A stretch of DNA of 13,416 bases from Dietzia timorensis (GCF_020742175.1 NZ_DYXM01000087.1:1-13416), one strand, 5' to 3'; counted from the stretch's first letter, positions 1 through 8,306 are shown. The notes: generated by a model from the sequence alone, not told the origin. Numbers and translations: made by a program.

Positions 1-814
1 CCATGTGTGCCGAAGTGCCGAACAAGTCCGGCGCGATGAGCCGCGCTTGTGCCGGCTTCCTGTGTGTTGAGCAGGGCAGTACCTAGTTGGACGGCGATCG
101 CTCCGCCGTCGAGCGCGGCACGTGCATCGGCTGCTGTATGGATTCCGCCCGTCGCTATTACGGGGACATCCGGCAGTGACGAGGTGACGTCTTTGAGCAA
201 TTCGAGCGTGGAACGCTGTCCCGGTCCGTCGCCGATGCTGAAGGTGCTTTGGTGGCCTCCGGCTTGGGTTCCCTGTGCGATGAGGATGTCTGCGCCGTTT
301 TCTCTGGCGGTCCGCGCGTCCTCCGCGGAAGTGATCATCACTGCGACTTCGGTGCCCGCCTCATGCAAGCGGTCGACGGTGCCTGCATCGGGGACGCCGA
401 AGGTAAACGACACCATTGGGACCGGAGTGTTGCACAGGTAGTCGACCTTCCTGCGTAGTCGTTGTCGGTGAACGATGCTGTCGCCGGACCGTCGAGGCCG
501 GCGGACTCCGCAATGCCCGATAGGGTCCTGGCAAACTCGGCAATTTCGTCGTCCGAGGTTGCGCTGCGTGCGTCGTCATACCTGGTGATGAACAGGTTGA
601 CGCCGAACAGCTCCGTTCCTGCCGAACGGATCTCAGTGATGTCGTTGTGTAGAGCGTCGACCGACTGGTAGCCGGCGGCGAGAAAGCCCATCCCGCCGGC
701 GGCCGCAGCAGCCGAGACGAGCGCGGGCGTGGTTGGCCCGCCCGCCATGGGTGCTGCGATAAGCGGCTTGCGCAGCGTGTTGAGCGAGGAATTGTTCGTG
801 GGCAAGAAGACCAC
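1..814 (-). pseudogene. Nitronate monooxygenase (2-nitropropane dioxygenase family), frameshifted and cut by the window edge
   Basis: FMN-dependent nitronate monooxygenases oxidise alkyl nitronates to carbonyl compounds and nitrite. The N-terminal piece, read from a GTG at 814 directly after an in-frame stop, has the family start LRKPLIAAPMAGG and the motif LFGVNLF. After DNDYAG the frame is lost near 447. Shifting by one base restores a family sequence to the left edge, with VPMVSFTFGVP, the FMN/catalytic segment QGTQAGGH (usual form QGxEAGGH, so Thr-Gln replaces x-Glu), IATGGI and QLGTALLNTQEAGTSAAHR. The reading needs one extra A in the coding-strand run GGAAGG, as expected from a one-base deletion. 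About 270 residues are visible of a family usually 320-360 long. No clear ribosome site precedes the GTG. It is divergent from fadA. Either a real pseudogene or a base-calling error; family call is firm. Confidence 0.85.
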
Positions 815-833
815 CTATGTGTTGTTGTCGGAG

Positions 834-885
834 AATGTGGCGGATCGGGCGCTCCGTGGAGCGATGCGGCCTCAATGTGGCGGAT
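834..885. repeat. 12-bp direct repeat flanking a 14-bp inverted repeat, upstream of the nitronate monooxygenase
   Basis: AATGTGGCGGAT occurs at 834-845 and again at 874-885, exactly 40 bp apart. Between them, 850-863 is an inverted repeat with CGCTCC and GGAGCG arms around GT. The block begins 20 bp upstream of the monooxygenase GTG and lies 141 bp before the fadA operator. Four helical turns between the direct copies would suit binding of two protein dimers on one DNA face. The function as an operator is inference; no regulator gene is in the window. Confidence 0.45.
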
Positions 886-1025
886 TTCGATCTGCCGTTA
901 GTCGCCATGGTAAGCCTCCATGTCTGGGTGGTCGTTCCGGTCGCAGATTCGGGATTGGTTCTGCGTTGATCTATTCGTTCTGCGATTTGGTATTCGCATG
1001 TACTTGGCGTTGCGAGCCCGTAAAC

Positions 1026-1041
1026 TAGAACACGTTACAAT
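1026..1041 (+). promoter_or_regulatory. fadA promoter with a KstR-type operator
   Basis: Positions 1026-1039 match TNNAACNNGTTNNA at every fixed base, the palindrome described for the TetR-family repressor KstR (cholesterol and lipid catabolism) in mycobacteria and rhodococci. A -10-like TACAAT at 1036-1041 overlaps its right half, so a bound repressor would block RNA polymerase. No good -35 is seen at 17 bp; TTGCGA at 1010-1015 is 20 bp away. The operator lies 47 bp before the fadA ATG. Related TetR regulators of fatty acid degradation use similar palindromes, so the exact regulator is unknown. Confidence 0.55.
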
Positions 1042-1086
1042 TTGGGCAGATAGCGTTTGTCTCACTGGAAGGCTCTGGAACAGCAC

Positions 1087-2313
<1,227 letters not shown>

Positions 2314-2362
2314 CCGCTTCCACCAACACGCGAATTCACTACTTCGGGAGAACTTACTACTG

Positions 2363-4570
2363 ATGAGTACCAATATTTTCGGGTGGGAGCAGGACTCCGA
2401 CGGCATCGTCGTTCTCACCATCGACGACCCCGACCACGGCGCGAACACGATGAACGACGCGTTCCGCACCTCGTTTGATGAGACGCTCGACCGACTTGAG
2501 AAGGAGGTCGACTCGATCACGGGTGTCGTCCTCACTTCGGGAAAGAAGTCATTTTTCGGCGGCGGAAACCTCAACAGCATTATGGCGATCGGCCCCGATG
2601 AAGCCGAAAAGATCATGGGGCAGACCGGCCACATGAAGGGCCAGCTGCGACGGCTCGAAACCTTCGGCAAGCCCGTCGTTGCGGCGTTGAACGGTGCCGC
2701 GATGGGCGGCGGGTTCGAGCTCGCGCTCGCTTGCCACTATCGCGTTCTCGCGAACGTCCCCGGCGCGAAGGTCGGACTGCCGGAGGTCACCCTCGGGCTT
2801 CTGCCCGCCGGCGGCGGAATCGTGCGCCTCGTGCGCATGTTCGGCATCCAGAAAGCGATTGCCGAGTTCCTCACCTCCGGACGCTCGTTCAGCCCGGATA
2901 AGGCGCTGGACAAGGGTCTCATCGACGAGGTGGTCGACGGTGTCGACGGTCTCGTACCCGCGGCGAAGAAGTGGCTCGCAACAAACCCGAGCGCGGAAAA
3001 GCCGTGGGATCAGAAGGGCTTCAAGATCCCCGGTGGCACGGTCGACGATCGCGCGGTGAGCTCGATCCTCCCGTCGGTCCCTGCGAATCTTCGCAAGAAG
3101 CTCGGCGGTCAGCCGAACCCGGCGCCGCTGGCGATCATGGCCGCGGCTGTCGAAGGCTCGCAGGTGAATTTCGAGGCCGCCTCGCTCATCGAGTCGCGCT
3201 ATTTCGCCTCTCTTGCTACGGGACCGGTGTCAAAGAACATGATCCAGGCGTTCTTCTTCGACATGCAGCATCTGTCTTCCGGCGGCGCCCGGCCGAAGGC
3301 TGCCGATGGTTCCGAGATCCCGAAGACGCAATTCACCAAGGTCGGTGTGCTCGGCGCCGGCATGATGGGCGCCGGAATCGCGTACGTGTGCGCCAAGGCA
3401 GGCATCGACGTCGTGCTGAAGGACGTGTCCTTGGAAGGCGCCGAAAAGGGCAAGGCGTATGCGGAGAAGCTCGAGGCCAAGGCGCTGGAGCGCGGACGAA
3501 CCACCCAGGAGAAGTCGGAGAAGCTACTCGCACGGATCACGCCGGCGGAGTCGCCGGACGCCCTCGCCGGTTGCGATGTCGTAGTCGAGGCGGTCTTCGA
3601 GTCCCCGGACCTGAAGAAAAAGGTGTTCGCCGAGATCGAGGACGTGGTCGACCCAGACGCACTGCTCGGGTCCAACACCTCGACGCTCCCGATTACCGAT
3701 TTGGCAACGGGCGTGAAGAAGCAGGAAAACTTCATCGGCATCCATTTCTTCTCGCCGGTCGACAAGATGGCTCTTGTGGAGATCATCAAGGGAGAGAAGA
3801 CGACCCCGGAAACCCTCGCGAAGGCCATCGATCTCACACTGGCGATTCGCAAGACACCGATCGTGGTGAACGATTCCCGTGGCTTCTACACCTCCCGGGT
3901 GATCGGGACATACGTCAACGAGGCGATCGGCATGCTCGACGAGGGCATCGATCCCGCGACGATCGAGCAGGCGGGTCGCCGTGCGGGCTACCCGGCCGCG
4001 CCTCTACAGTTGTCGGACGAGCTGAACCTCAACCTCATGGTGAAGATCCGACAGGCCTCCCGCGACGCCGCCGAGGCAGAGGGCGTCGAGTACAAGCCCA
4101 CCGCCTCCGACCGAGTCGTGCTGAAGATGGTCGAGGAGATTGGCCGCACAGGCCGCGCGGGAGGAGCAGGCTTCTATGATTATGTCGATGGGAAGCGAAC
4201 CGGCCTGTGGTCCGGGCTGAGAGAGGCATTCTCTACGACGGGTGAGGATTCGCCGCCGATGCAAGATCTCGTCGACAGGATGCTGTTCGCCGAGGCGATC
4301 GAGACGCAGAAGTGCTTCGACGAGGGAGTTATCGTCGACGACGCCGATGCGAACGTCGGATCCATTATCGGCATTGGCTATCCGGCGTGGACCGGCGGAA
4401 CCCGTCAGTACGTGAAGAACTACTTTGGCGTGGGCGGCACCGGAGTCGCCGGGTTTGTCGCCCGCGCGAAGGAACTTGCCGGAAAGTACGGAGATCGGTT
4501 CACCCCGCCGAACTCGCTCGCCGAGCGAGCCGCCTCCGAGGGCAACGCAGACGGTTCCACTTCGGCTTAG
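2363..4570 (+). CDS. fadB: Multifunctional fatty acid oxidation protein: enoyl-CoA hydratase / 3-hydroxyacyl-CoA dehydrogenase
   Basis: Large alpha subunit of the beta-oxidation complex, 735 residues, as expected. Residues about 1-200 are a crotonase-fold enoyl-CoA hydratase: oxyanion-hole segment KSFFGGGNL at 62-70, Glu119 in GAAMGGGFELALACH, and Glu141 in GLPEVTLG, matching the E. coli FadB pair Glu119/Glu139. From about 325 comes the NAD-dependent dehydrogenase: Rossmann motif GVLGAGMMGAG at 328-338, SNTSTLPI at 437-444, catalytic His461 in HFFSPV, and NDSRGFYTSR at 503-512. The C-terminal dehydrogenase repeats follow, including GGAGFYDY. It hydrates enoyl-CoA and oxidises 3-hydroxyacyl-CoA, handing 3-ketoacyl-CoA to FadA. 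The ATG at 2363 has GGGAG at 2346-2350, 12 bp upstream. No catalytic residue is missing. Confidence 0.94.
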   Translation: MSTNIFGWEQDSDGIVVLTIDDPDHGANTMNDAFRTSFDETLDRLEKEVDSITGVVLTSGKKSFFGGGNLNSIMAIGPDEAEKIMGQTGHMKGQLRRLETFGKPVVAALNGAAMGGGFELALACHYRVLANVPGAKVGLPEVTLGLLPAGGGIVRLVRMFGIQKAIAEFLTSGRSFSPDKALDKGLIDEVVDGVDGLVPAAKKWLATNPSAEKPWDQKGFKIPGGTVDDRAVSSILPSVPANLRKKLGGQPNPAPLAIMAAAVEGSQVNFEAASLIESRYFASLATGPVSKNMIQAFFFDMQHLSSGGARPKAADGSEIPKTQFTKVGVLGAGMMGAGIAYVCAKAGIDVVLKDVSLEGAEKGKAYAEKLEAKALERGRTTQEKSEKLLARITPAESPDALAGCDVVVEAVFESPDLKKKVFAEIEDVVDPDALLGSNTSTLPITDLATGVKKQENFIGIHFFSPVDKMALVEIIKGEKTTPETLAKAIDLTLAIRKTPIVVNDSRGFYTSRVIGTYVNEAIGMLDEGIDPATIEQAGRRAGYPAAPLQLSDELNLNLMVKIRQASRDAAEAEGVEYKPTASDRVVLKMVEEIGRTGRAGGAGFYDYVDGKRTGLWSGLREAFSTTGEDSPPMQDLVDRMLFAEAIETQKCFDEGVIVDDADANVGSIIGIGYPAWTGGTRQYVKNYFGVGGTGVAGFVARAKELAGKYGDRFTPPNSLAERAASEGNADGSTSA

Positions 4571-4620
4571 CGCCGCTTTGTAAATTGAAAAAGCTGTGGC
4601 TGCGCAGCGCTGCGGCCGGT

Positions 4621-4626
4621 GGAGGG
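4621..4626 (+). promoter_or_regulatory. Ribosome binding site that sets the lipase start at GTG 4634
   Basis: GGAGGG at 4621-4626 is followed by seven bases and GTG at 4634. The other candidates are GTG 4619, which lies before this site, and ATG 4691, which has no purine-rich site in front of it. GTG 4634 is therefore the best-supported start, although ATG 4691 would give a more ordinary signal peptide. Confidence 0.65.
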
Positions 4627-4633
4627 AAACCCA

Positions 4634-6127
4634 GTGGGTATAGGGAGTTTGGGGCAGTCGGGGATCAGTGCCGGCAACGGTCCGAGTCGAATGGCTTCAC
4701 GCAGCCTTCGGTGGTGCCGCCGCCAAGGCGTGCTGAGCATGACGGCGGCGATCGTGTTCGCGGGGTCCGCCGTCATCCCCCCAGTGGCGCAGGCGCAGCA
4801 GGCGCCGTCCGGTAGTGCCGCGAACCACACGAATTCGTTGGGCCAGGCCGACGAGCTGAGCAGCATCGTCAATCCCGGTGATGACCGCACGTTTTACGAG
4901 CTCGATCCCGCAGTGGATCTCGCGGCGGCGCAGCCGGGGGATGTATTGCGGCAGCGGGAAATTTCGCTACATCTCGCAGGGCTCGCGACACCGGTGAGAG
5001 TGACGCAGCTGCAGTATCGCACGACCGATACGCAGGGACGACCCGAGTTCAATGTGACCTCGGTGCTGCACCCGACGGTGCCTGCCGACGGGCGAGTTGT
5101 CGCGTATCAGTCGGCCTATGATTCGCTCAATGCCGAGGACGGGCCGTCGCGCTCGCTGGCGGGAAACTTCTCGCTGGGAGGAGGCATCGCCACGGCTGAG
5201 ACGGCGGTGATGTTGCCGATCCTGCAGTCGGGCGCCAGCGTCGTGATGGCAGACACCGAGGGGGTGGACGCAAACTTCGCCGCGGGGCCGGAATACGGGA
5301 TGGCGACGATTGACTCGTTGCGAGCTGCGAAGAATGCCGAAGTCGGAGGTGTACGGGCGGACTCGCCGGTCGCGATGATCGGCTACTCCGGCGGCGCAAT
5401 CGCGACGAACTGGGCAGCGGTCCTGATGAACGACTACGCGCCCGAACTTCGGCCCTCTATCGTCGGTGCTGCGCAGGGCGGGCTCCTGGTCAACCCGCTG
5501 AACAACCTCACCTACGCGATCGAGGGGCCGCTGTGGTCCGGCGTCGTGCTCATGGCGATCGTCGGCCTGGCGCGCGCGTACGAGATCGATATGGATCCGT
5601 ATCTCACCGAGACCGGTAAGTACTTTGCGGATGAGATGGAGGACGCTTCGATCATCGACGGGTTCGGGCGTTTGGCGGGCATGTCGTGGGACGACCTCGT
5701 CAAGCCCGAGTATCCGGCGCCGCTCGACGTGCCGCCGATCAGGGAGATCGTCGACAAGGTGAACATGGGGACCGCGCCGGTCCCGGACATACCGATGCTC
5801 CTCGTCCAGGGCGGAGGCGGCTTTATCGAGCTGACCCCGCCTGGCGGCGAGAACACCGGCGCCGGCGACGGCGTGATGGTCGCGGGCGACGTGCGCGCCT
5901 TGGCCCACCGCTATTGCGAGGCGGGAACGCCGATCGTGTACCGCGAATACCCGATCGCGAGCCACGTGGCGGCGGGGATTCCGTACGCACTCGAGACCCT
6001 CGGCTGGGTGAACGACCGGTTCGCCGGGGTGCCCGCGCCGAACAACTGCGGCACATACCCGGCGGGCAACGACCTGACCCGCGGTGGCCACGGCGGAACG
6101 TTCCCGGTGCCGATCTCGCAGTCCTGA
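4634..6127 (+). CDS. Exported lipase of the secretory lipase (LIP) family
   Basis: An alpha/beta-hydrolase of 497 residues, probably cleaving triacylglycerols or other esters outside the cell. An unusually long n-region (about 30 residues, with CRR) precedes a hydrophobic core at 33-50 and the cleavage site PPVAQA|QQ near 54. The nucleophile elbow is GYSGG with Ser252; the likely acid is Asp412 and the base His444 in ASHVAAG. Cys428 and Cys472 probably form the disulfide usual in this family. The strand before the acid reads PMLLVQ and then a Gly/Pro-rich stretch (about 393-411) where family members usually pass at once to the Asp. The gene starts 63 bp after fadB on the same strand and could be co-transcribed with it, which would link extracellular lipid hydrolysis with beta-oxidation. 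Substrate is not predictable. Confidence 0.82.
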   Translation: MGIGSLGQSGISAGNGPSRMASRSLRWCRRQGVLSMTAAIVFAGSAVIPPVAQAQQAPSGSAANHTNSLGQADELSSIVNPGDDRTFYELDPAVDLAAAQPGDVLRQREISLHLAGLATPVRVTQLQYRTTDTQGRPEFNVTSVLHPTVPADGRVVAYQSAYDSLNAEDGPSRSLAGNFSLGGGIATAETAVMLPILQSGASVVMADTEGVDANFAAGPEYGMATIDSLRAAKNAEVGGVRADSPVAMIGYSGGAIATNWAAVLMNDYAPELRPSIVGAAQGGLLVNPLNNLTYAIEGPLWSGVVLMAIVGLARAYEIDMDPYLTETGKYFADEMEDASIIDGFGRLAGMSWDDLVKPEYPAPLDVPPIREIVDKVNMGTAPVPDIPMLLVQGGGGFIELTPPGGENTGAGDGVMVAGDVRALAHRYCEAGTPIVYREYPIASHVAAGIPYALETLGWVNDRFAGVPAPNNCGTYPAGNDLTRGGHGGTFPVPISQS

Positions 6128-6132
6128 GCGAG

Positions 6133-6537
6133 TCAGGCGGGCATGATCTCCGAACGGATGAGGAACCGTTTGCCCTCGGGCGATTCGAGGGAGAAACCGC
6201 CGCCTCGCCCGTCCACCACGTCGACCGTGATGTGGGTGTGCTTCCACACCTCGAACTGCTCGCGGCTCATCCAGAAATCGAGTTCGGCGACGTCATCCGG
6301 CAAATCGGGCAGGGTAAAGGTGCCGAGCAGGATGTCCGAGTCCCCGGTGCGGAATTCGCCTTGCGGATAACACATCGGGGAGGAGCCGTCGCAGCATCCT
6401 CCGGACTGATGGAACATGAGCTGCCCGTTGCGGTTCGCGAGCTTCTGTAGCAACTCGATAGCCGCGGGCGTGAGGTCCACGCGGCTTGTGGATTCGCCCT
6501 CGATGGTGGGCGTGGACGCTAGTGACGAAGTGGTCAT
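6133..6537 (-). CDS. DUF779 protein, partner of the aldehyde dehydrogenase
   Basis: A 134-residue DUF779 protein, cytosolic, of unknown biochemical role. The family is widely found beside acetaldehyde-type aldehyde dehydrogenases, as here. Visible candidate metal or redox ligands are His43, Cys48 and Cys49 in MFHQSGGCCDG, Cys56 in PMCYP, and His100 and His102 in WKHTHITVDVV. The first 20 residues are Ser/Thr-rich and poorly conserved in type. The ATG has an excellent AGGAGG (minus strand of 6544-6549) six bases upstream. It lies 117 bp after the dehydrogenase, with a strong hairpin between, so its level may be tuned apart from its neighbour. It ends only 5 bp from the lipase stop on the other strand. 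A metal-binding or enzyme-maturation role is inference. Confidence 0.85.
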   Translation of the reverse strand: MTTSSLASTPTIEGESTSRVDLTPAAIELLQKLANRNGQLMFHQSGGCCDGSSPMCYPQGEFRTGDSDILLGTFTLPDLPDDVAELDFWMSREQFEVWKHTHITVDVVDGRGGGFSLESPEGKRFLIRSEIMPA

Positions 6538-6591
6538 GGCGCACCTCCTGGTGTGTGATCCATTGTCGCGTCAGATATGGGGAGAAGACAA

Positions 6592-6627
6592 TGGTGGGGT
6601 GCCCGGCGCTCGCCGAACACCCCACCA
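6592..6627 (-). terminator. Strong hairpin between aldehyde dehydrogenase and DUF779 genes (terminator or attenuator)
   Basis: Perfect 10-bp arms TGGTGGGGTG (6592-6601) and CACCCCACCA (6618-6627) enclose 16 bases that form an inner stem CGGCG/CGCCG around CT. In the direction of transcription (minus strand) the stem is followed by TTGTCTTC, a weak U-tract. It lies 27 bp after the dehydrogenase stop and 54 bp before the DUF779 ATG. It could end most transcripts, or act as a 3' stabiliser of the dehydrogenase message. A possible weak promoter (TTGTCT, 18 bp, GACAAT) lies just beyond it toward DUF779. Confidence 0.6.
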
Positions 6628-6654
6628 CGGTCGTGCGTTCTGCCGCCTGCGGGC

Positions 6655-8178
6655 TTAGAAGAAGCCCATCTTCGACGGGTCGTACGAGACGAGAAGGTTC
6701 TTCGTCTGCTGGTAGTGATCGAGCATCATCAGGTGGTTCTCGCGACCGATGCCCGAGCTCTTGTAGCCGCCGAAGGCTGCGTGGGCCGGGTAGTTGTGAT
6801 AGTTGTTCACCCACACGCGGCCCGACTGGATCTCGCGGCCGGCGCGGTAGGCGACGTTCCCGTCACGAGACCACACGCCGGCGCCGAGGCCGTAGAGCGT
6901 GTCGTTCGCCGTCTTCATTGCGTCGGCGTAGTCGTTGAACCGCGCCACGGAGACGACGGGACCGAAGATCTCCTCCTGGAAGATGCGCATCGAGTTGTCG
7001 CCCTCGAAGATCGTCGGCTCGACGTAGAAGCCGCCGGACAGGTCGCCGCCGAGGTCGGCCTGCTTGCCGCCCGTGCGCACCTTCGCGCCCTCCTGCTTGC
7101 CGATGTCGATGTAGCTGAGGATCTTCTGCAGCTGGTCGTTCGAGGCCTGCGCACCCATCATGACGTCGGTGTCCAGCGGGTTGCCGGTCTTGATGGCCTG
7201 CGTACGCTCGGTCACCGTGTCCATGAACGGGTCGTAGATAGAGTCCTGCACGAGCGCGCGCGAGGGACAGGTGCAGACTTCGCCCTGGTTGAGCGCGAAC
7301 ATCGTGAAGCCCTCCTGCGCCTTGTCCCAGAACGCATCGTCTTCGCTCATAACGTCGGAGAAGAAGATGTTCGGGCTCTTGCCGCCGAGCTCGAGGGTCA
7401 CCGGGATGAGGTTCTCGGAGGCGTACTGCATGATGAGGCGGCCCGTGGTCGTCTCACCGGTGAAGGCGATCTTGCGGATCCGCTTGTTCGCCGCGAGCGG
7501 CTTGCCTGCCTCGACGCCGAAACCGTTGACCACGTTGACCACGCCCGGTGGCAGCAGATCGCCGATGATCTCCATGAGCACCATGATCGACGCCGGGGTC
7601 TGCTCGGCGGGCTTGAGTACCACGCAGTTACCGGCAGCGAGCGCCGGGGCAAGCTTCCAGATGCCCATGAGCAGCGGGAAGTTCCACGGGATGATCTGCC
7701 CGACGACGCCGAGCGGCTCGTGGAAGTGGTACGCGATGAGATCCTCGTTGATCTGCGACAGATGCCCTTCCTGCGCCCGGATCGCGCCGGCGAAGTAGCG
7801 GAAGTGGTCGATGCCGAGCGGAATGTCGGCGTTGAGCGGCTCGCGGATCGCCTTGCCGTTGTCCCAGCTCTCGGCGACGGCGATCTTCTCGAGGTTCTCC
7901 TCGATGCGGTCGGCGATCTTGTTGAGGATCACCGCGCGCTCCGCGGGGCTCGTGGTGTTCCATTTCGGTGCCGCCGCCCATGCCGCGTCGAGCGCCGCTT
8001 CGATATCGTCCGCGGTGCCGCGCGCGATCTCGCAGAACACCTTGCCGTTGATGGGGGAGACGTTCTCGAAGTACTCGCCCTTGATCGGGGCGACCCATTC
8101 GCCACCGATGTAGTGGTCGTAGCGCTCCTTGAAATCGACAAGTGCGCCTTCGGTCCCCGGGTTCGCGTACACCGTCAT
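6655..8178 (-). CDS. ald: NAD-dependent aldehyde dehydrogenase (acetaldehyde dehydrogenase type, ExaC/AcoD-like)
   Basis: A 507-residue cytosolic aldehyde dehydrogenase that oxidises aldehydes, probably acetaldehyde, to the acid with NAD. Key features: PWNFP at 164-168, Lys189 in VVLKPAEQTP for cofactor binding, FTGETTTG at 239-246, general base Glu263 in LELGGKSPN, catalytic Cys302 in NQGEVCTCPSR (a second Cys304 follows), and EEIFGPVV. Length and full colinearity fit the class found with DUF779. The ATG at 8178 has AAAGGAG seven bases upstream. The regulator gene lies 128 bp upstream on the same strand and DUF779 downstream, a layout pointing to aldehyde-responsive control. The exact aldehyde cannot be read from sequence; in C. 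glutamicum the comparable enzyme Ald serves growth on ethanol. Confidence 0.93.
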   Translation of the reverse strand: MTVYANPGTEGALVDFKERYDHYIGGEWVAPIKGEYFENVSPINGKVFCEIARGTADDIEAALDAAWAAAPKWNTTSPAERAVILNKIADRIEENLEKIAVAESWDNGKAIREPLNADIPLGIDHFRYFAGAIRAQEGHLSQINEDLIAYHFHEPLGVVGQIIPWNFPLLMGIWKLAPALAAGNCVVLKPAEQTPASIMVLMEIIGDLLPPGVVNVVNGFGVEAGKPLAANKRIRKIAFTGETTTGRLIMQYASENLIPVTLELGGKSPNIFFSDVMSEDDAFWDKAQEGFTMFALNQGEVCTCPSRALVQDSIYDPFMDTVTERTQAIKTGNPLDTDVMMGAQASNDQLQKILSYIDIGKQEGAKVRTGGKQADLGGDLSGGFYVEPTIFEGDNSMRIFQEEIFGPVVSVARFNDYADAMKTANDTLYGLGAGVWSRDGNVAYRAGREIQSGRVWVNNYHNYPAHAAFGGYKSSGIGRENHLMMLDHYQQTKNLLVSYDPSKMGFF

Positions 8179-8201
8179 GGTGGACTCCTTTCATTGCGGA
8201 T

Positions 8202-8222
8202 CAACCAGGTGGTTGTTAACCA
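8202..8222. repeat. Triple alternating AACCA/TGGTT repeat in the aldehyde dehydrogenase leader
   Basis: CAACCA (8202-8207), TGGTTG (8210-8215) and AACCA (8218-8222) alternate in orientation, giving two overlapping inverted repeats with spacers of 2 and 3 bp. On the coding strand this is a direct CTGGTT repeat with a 15-bp period. The block ends 23 bp before the ATG, just ahead of the ribosome site, so it may be an operator or an RNA switch with two exclusive stems. Function is inference. Confidence 0.45.
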
Positions 8223-8239
8223 GTGCGGTTATCTGCAAA

Positions 8240-8255
8240 TGTAATCTGCGTCACG
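8240..8255. promoter_or_regulatory. Possible CRP/GlxR site upstream of the aldehyde dehydrogenase
   Basis: TGTAA-N6-TCACG on the plus strand (CGTGA-N6-TTACA on the minus strand) matches eight of ten fixed bases of the CRP/GlxR consensus TGTGA-N6-TCACA. It lies about 62 bp before the dehydrogenase ATG and overlaps a -10-like TACATT (minus strand, 8243-8238). GlxR is the cAMP-responsive global regulator of corynebacteria. With two mismatches the match is only suggestive, but it is helped by the better site at the regulator gene. Confidence 0.35.
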
Positions 8256-8256
8256 T

Positions 8257-8271
8257 TGCAACAACGTTGCA
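8257..8271. promoter_or_regulatory. Inverted repeat upstream of aldehyde dehydrogenase, candidate site for the GAF regulator
   Basis: TGCAAC-AAC-GTTGCA is a 15-bp inverted repeat with perfect 6-bp arms. It is flanked by CGTCA (8249-8253) and TGACG (8271-8275), which extend the symmetry with a three-base offset. It lies about 80 bp before the dehydrogenase ATG, the usual place for an activator or for a repressor over the -35 region. It does not fit the KstR spacing (AAC-N3-GTT instead of AAC-N2-GTT). The regulator encoded just upstream is the natural candidate to bind it. Confidence 0.5.
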
Positions 8272-8306
8272 TGACGGCGGAGATGCAGGGCCCTACGGGG
8301 AACTGA

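Noticed and set aside
1057..1086. TTG start giving ten more residues for fadA
   Set aside because: The extra residues have no family match, and ATG 1087 has a ribosome site and starts right at the conserved region.
2971..4179. A 402-residue plus-strand open frame inside fadB
   Set aside because: It is the shifted frame of fadB, very rich in Arg and Gly, while fadB keeps every family motif through the same bases.
4591..4620. Terminator after fadB (palindrome GCTGCGCAGC near 4600)
   Set aside because: The stem is short with no T-run after it, and the lipase ribosome site follows at once.
6110..6150. Bidirectional terminator between the convergent lipase and DUF779 genes
   Set aside because: Only 5 bp separate the stops and the best stem (CTGA-N5-TCAG) is too short; no U-tract on either side.
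6577..8244. A 555-residue plus-strand open frame opposite the aldehyde dehydrogenase
   Set aside because: It mirrors a fully conserved dehydrogenase, is dominated by Val, Arg, Asp and Leu as expected from the antisense of GC-rich codons, and resembles no family.
8257..8271. KstR operator before the aldehyde dehydrogenase
   Set aside because: The arms are AAC-N3-GTT, not AAC-N2-GTT, so the spacing does not fit the KstR palindrome.
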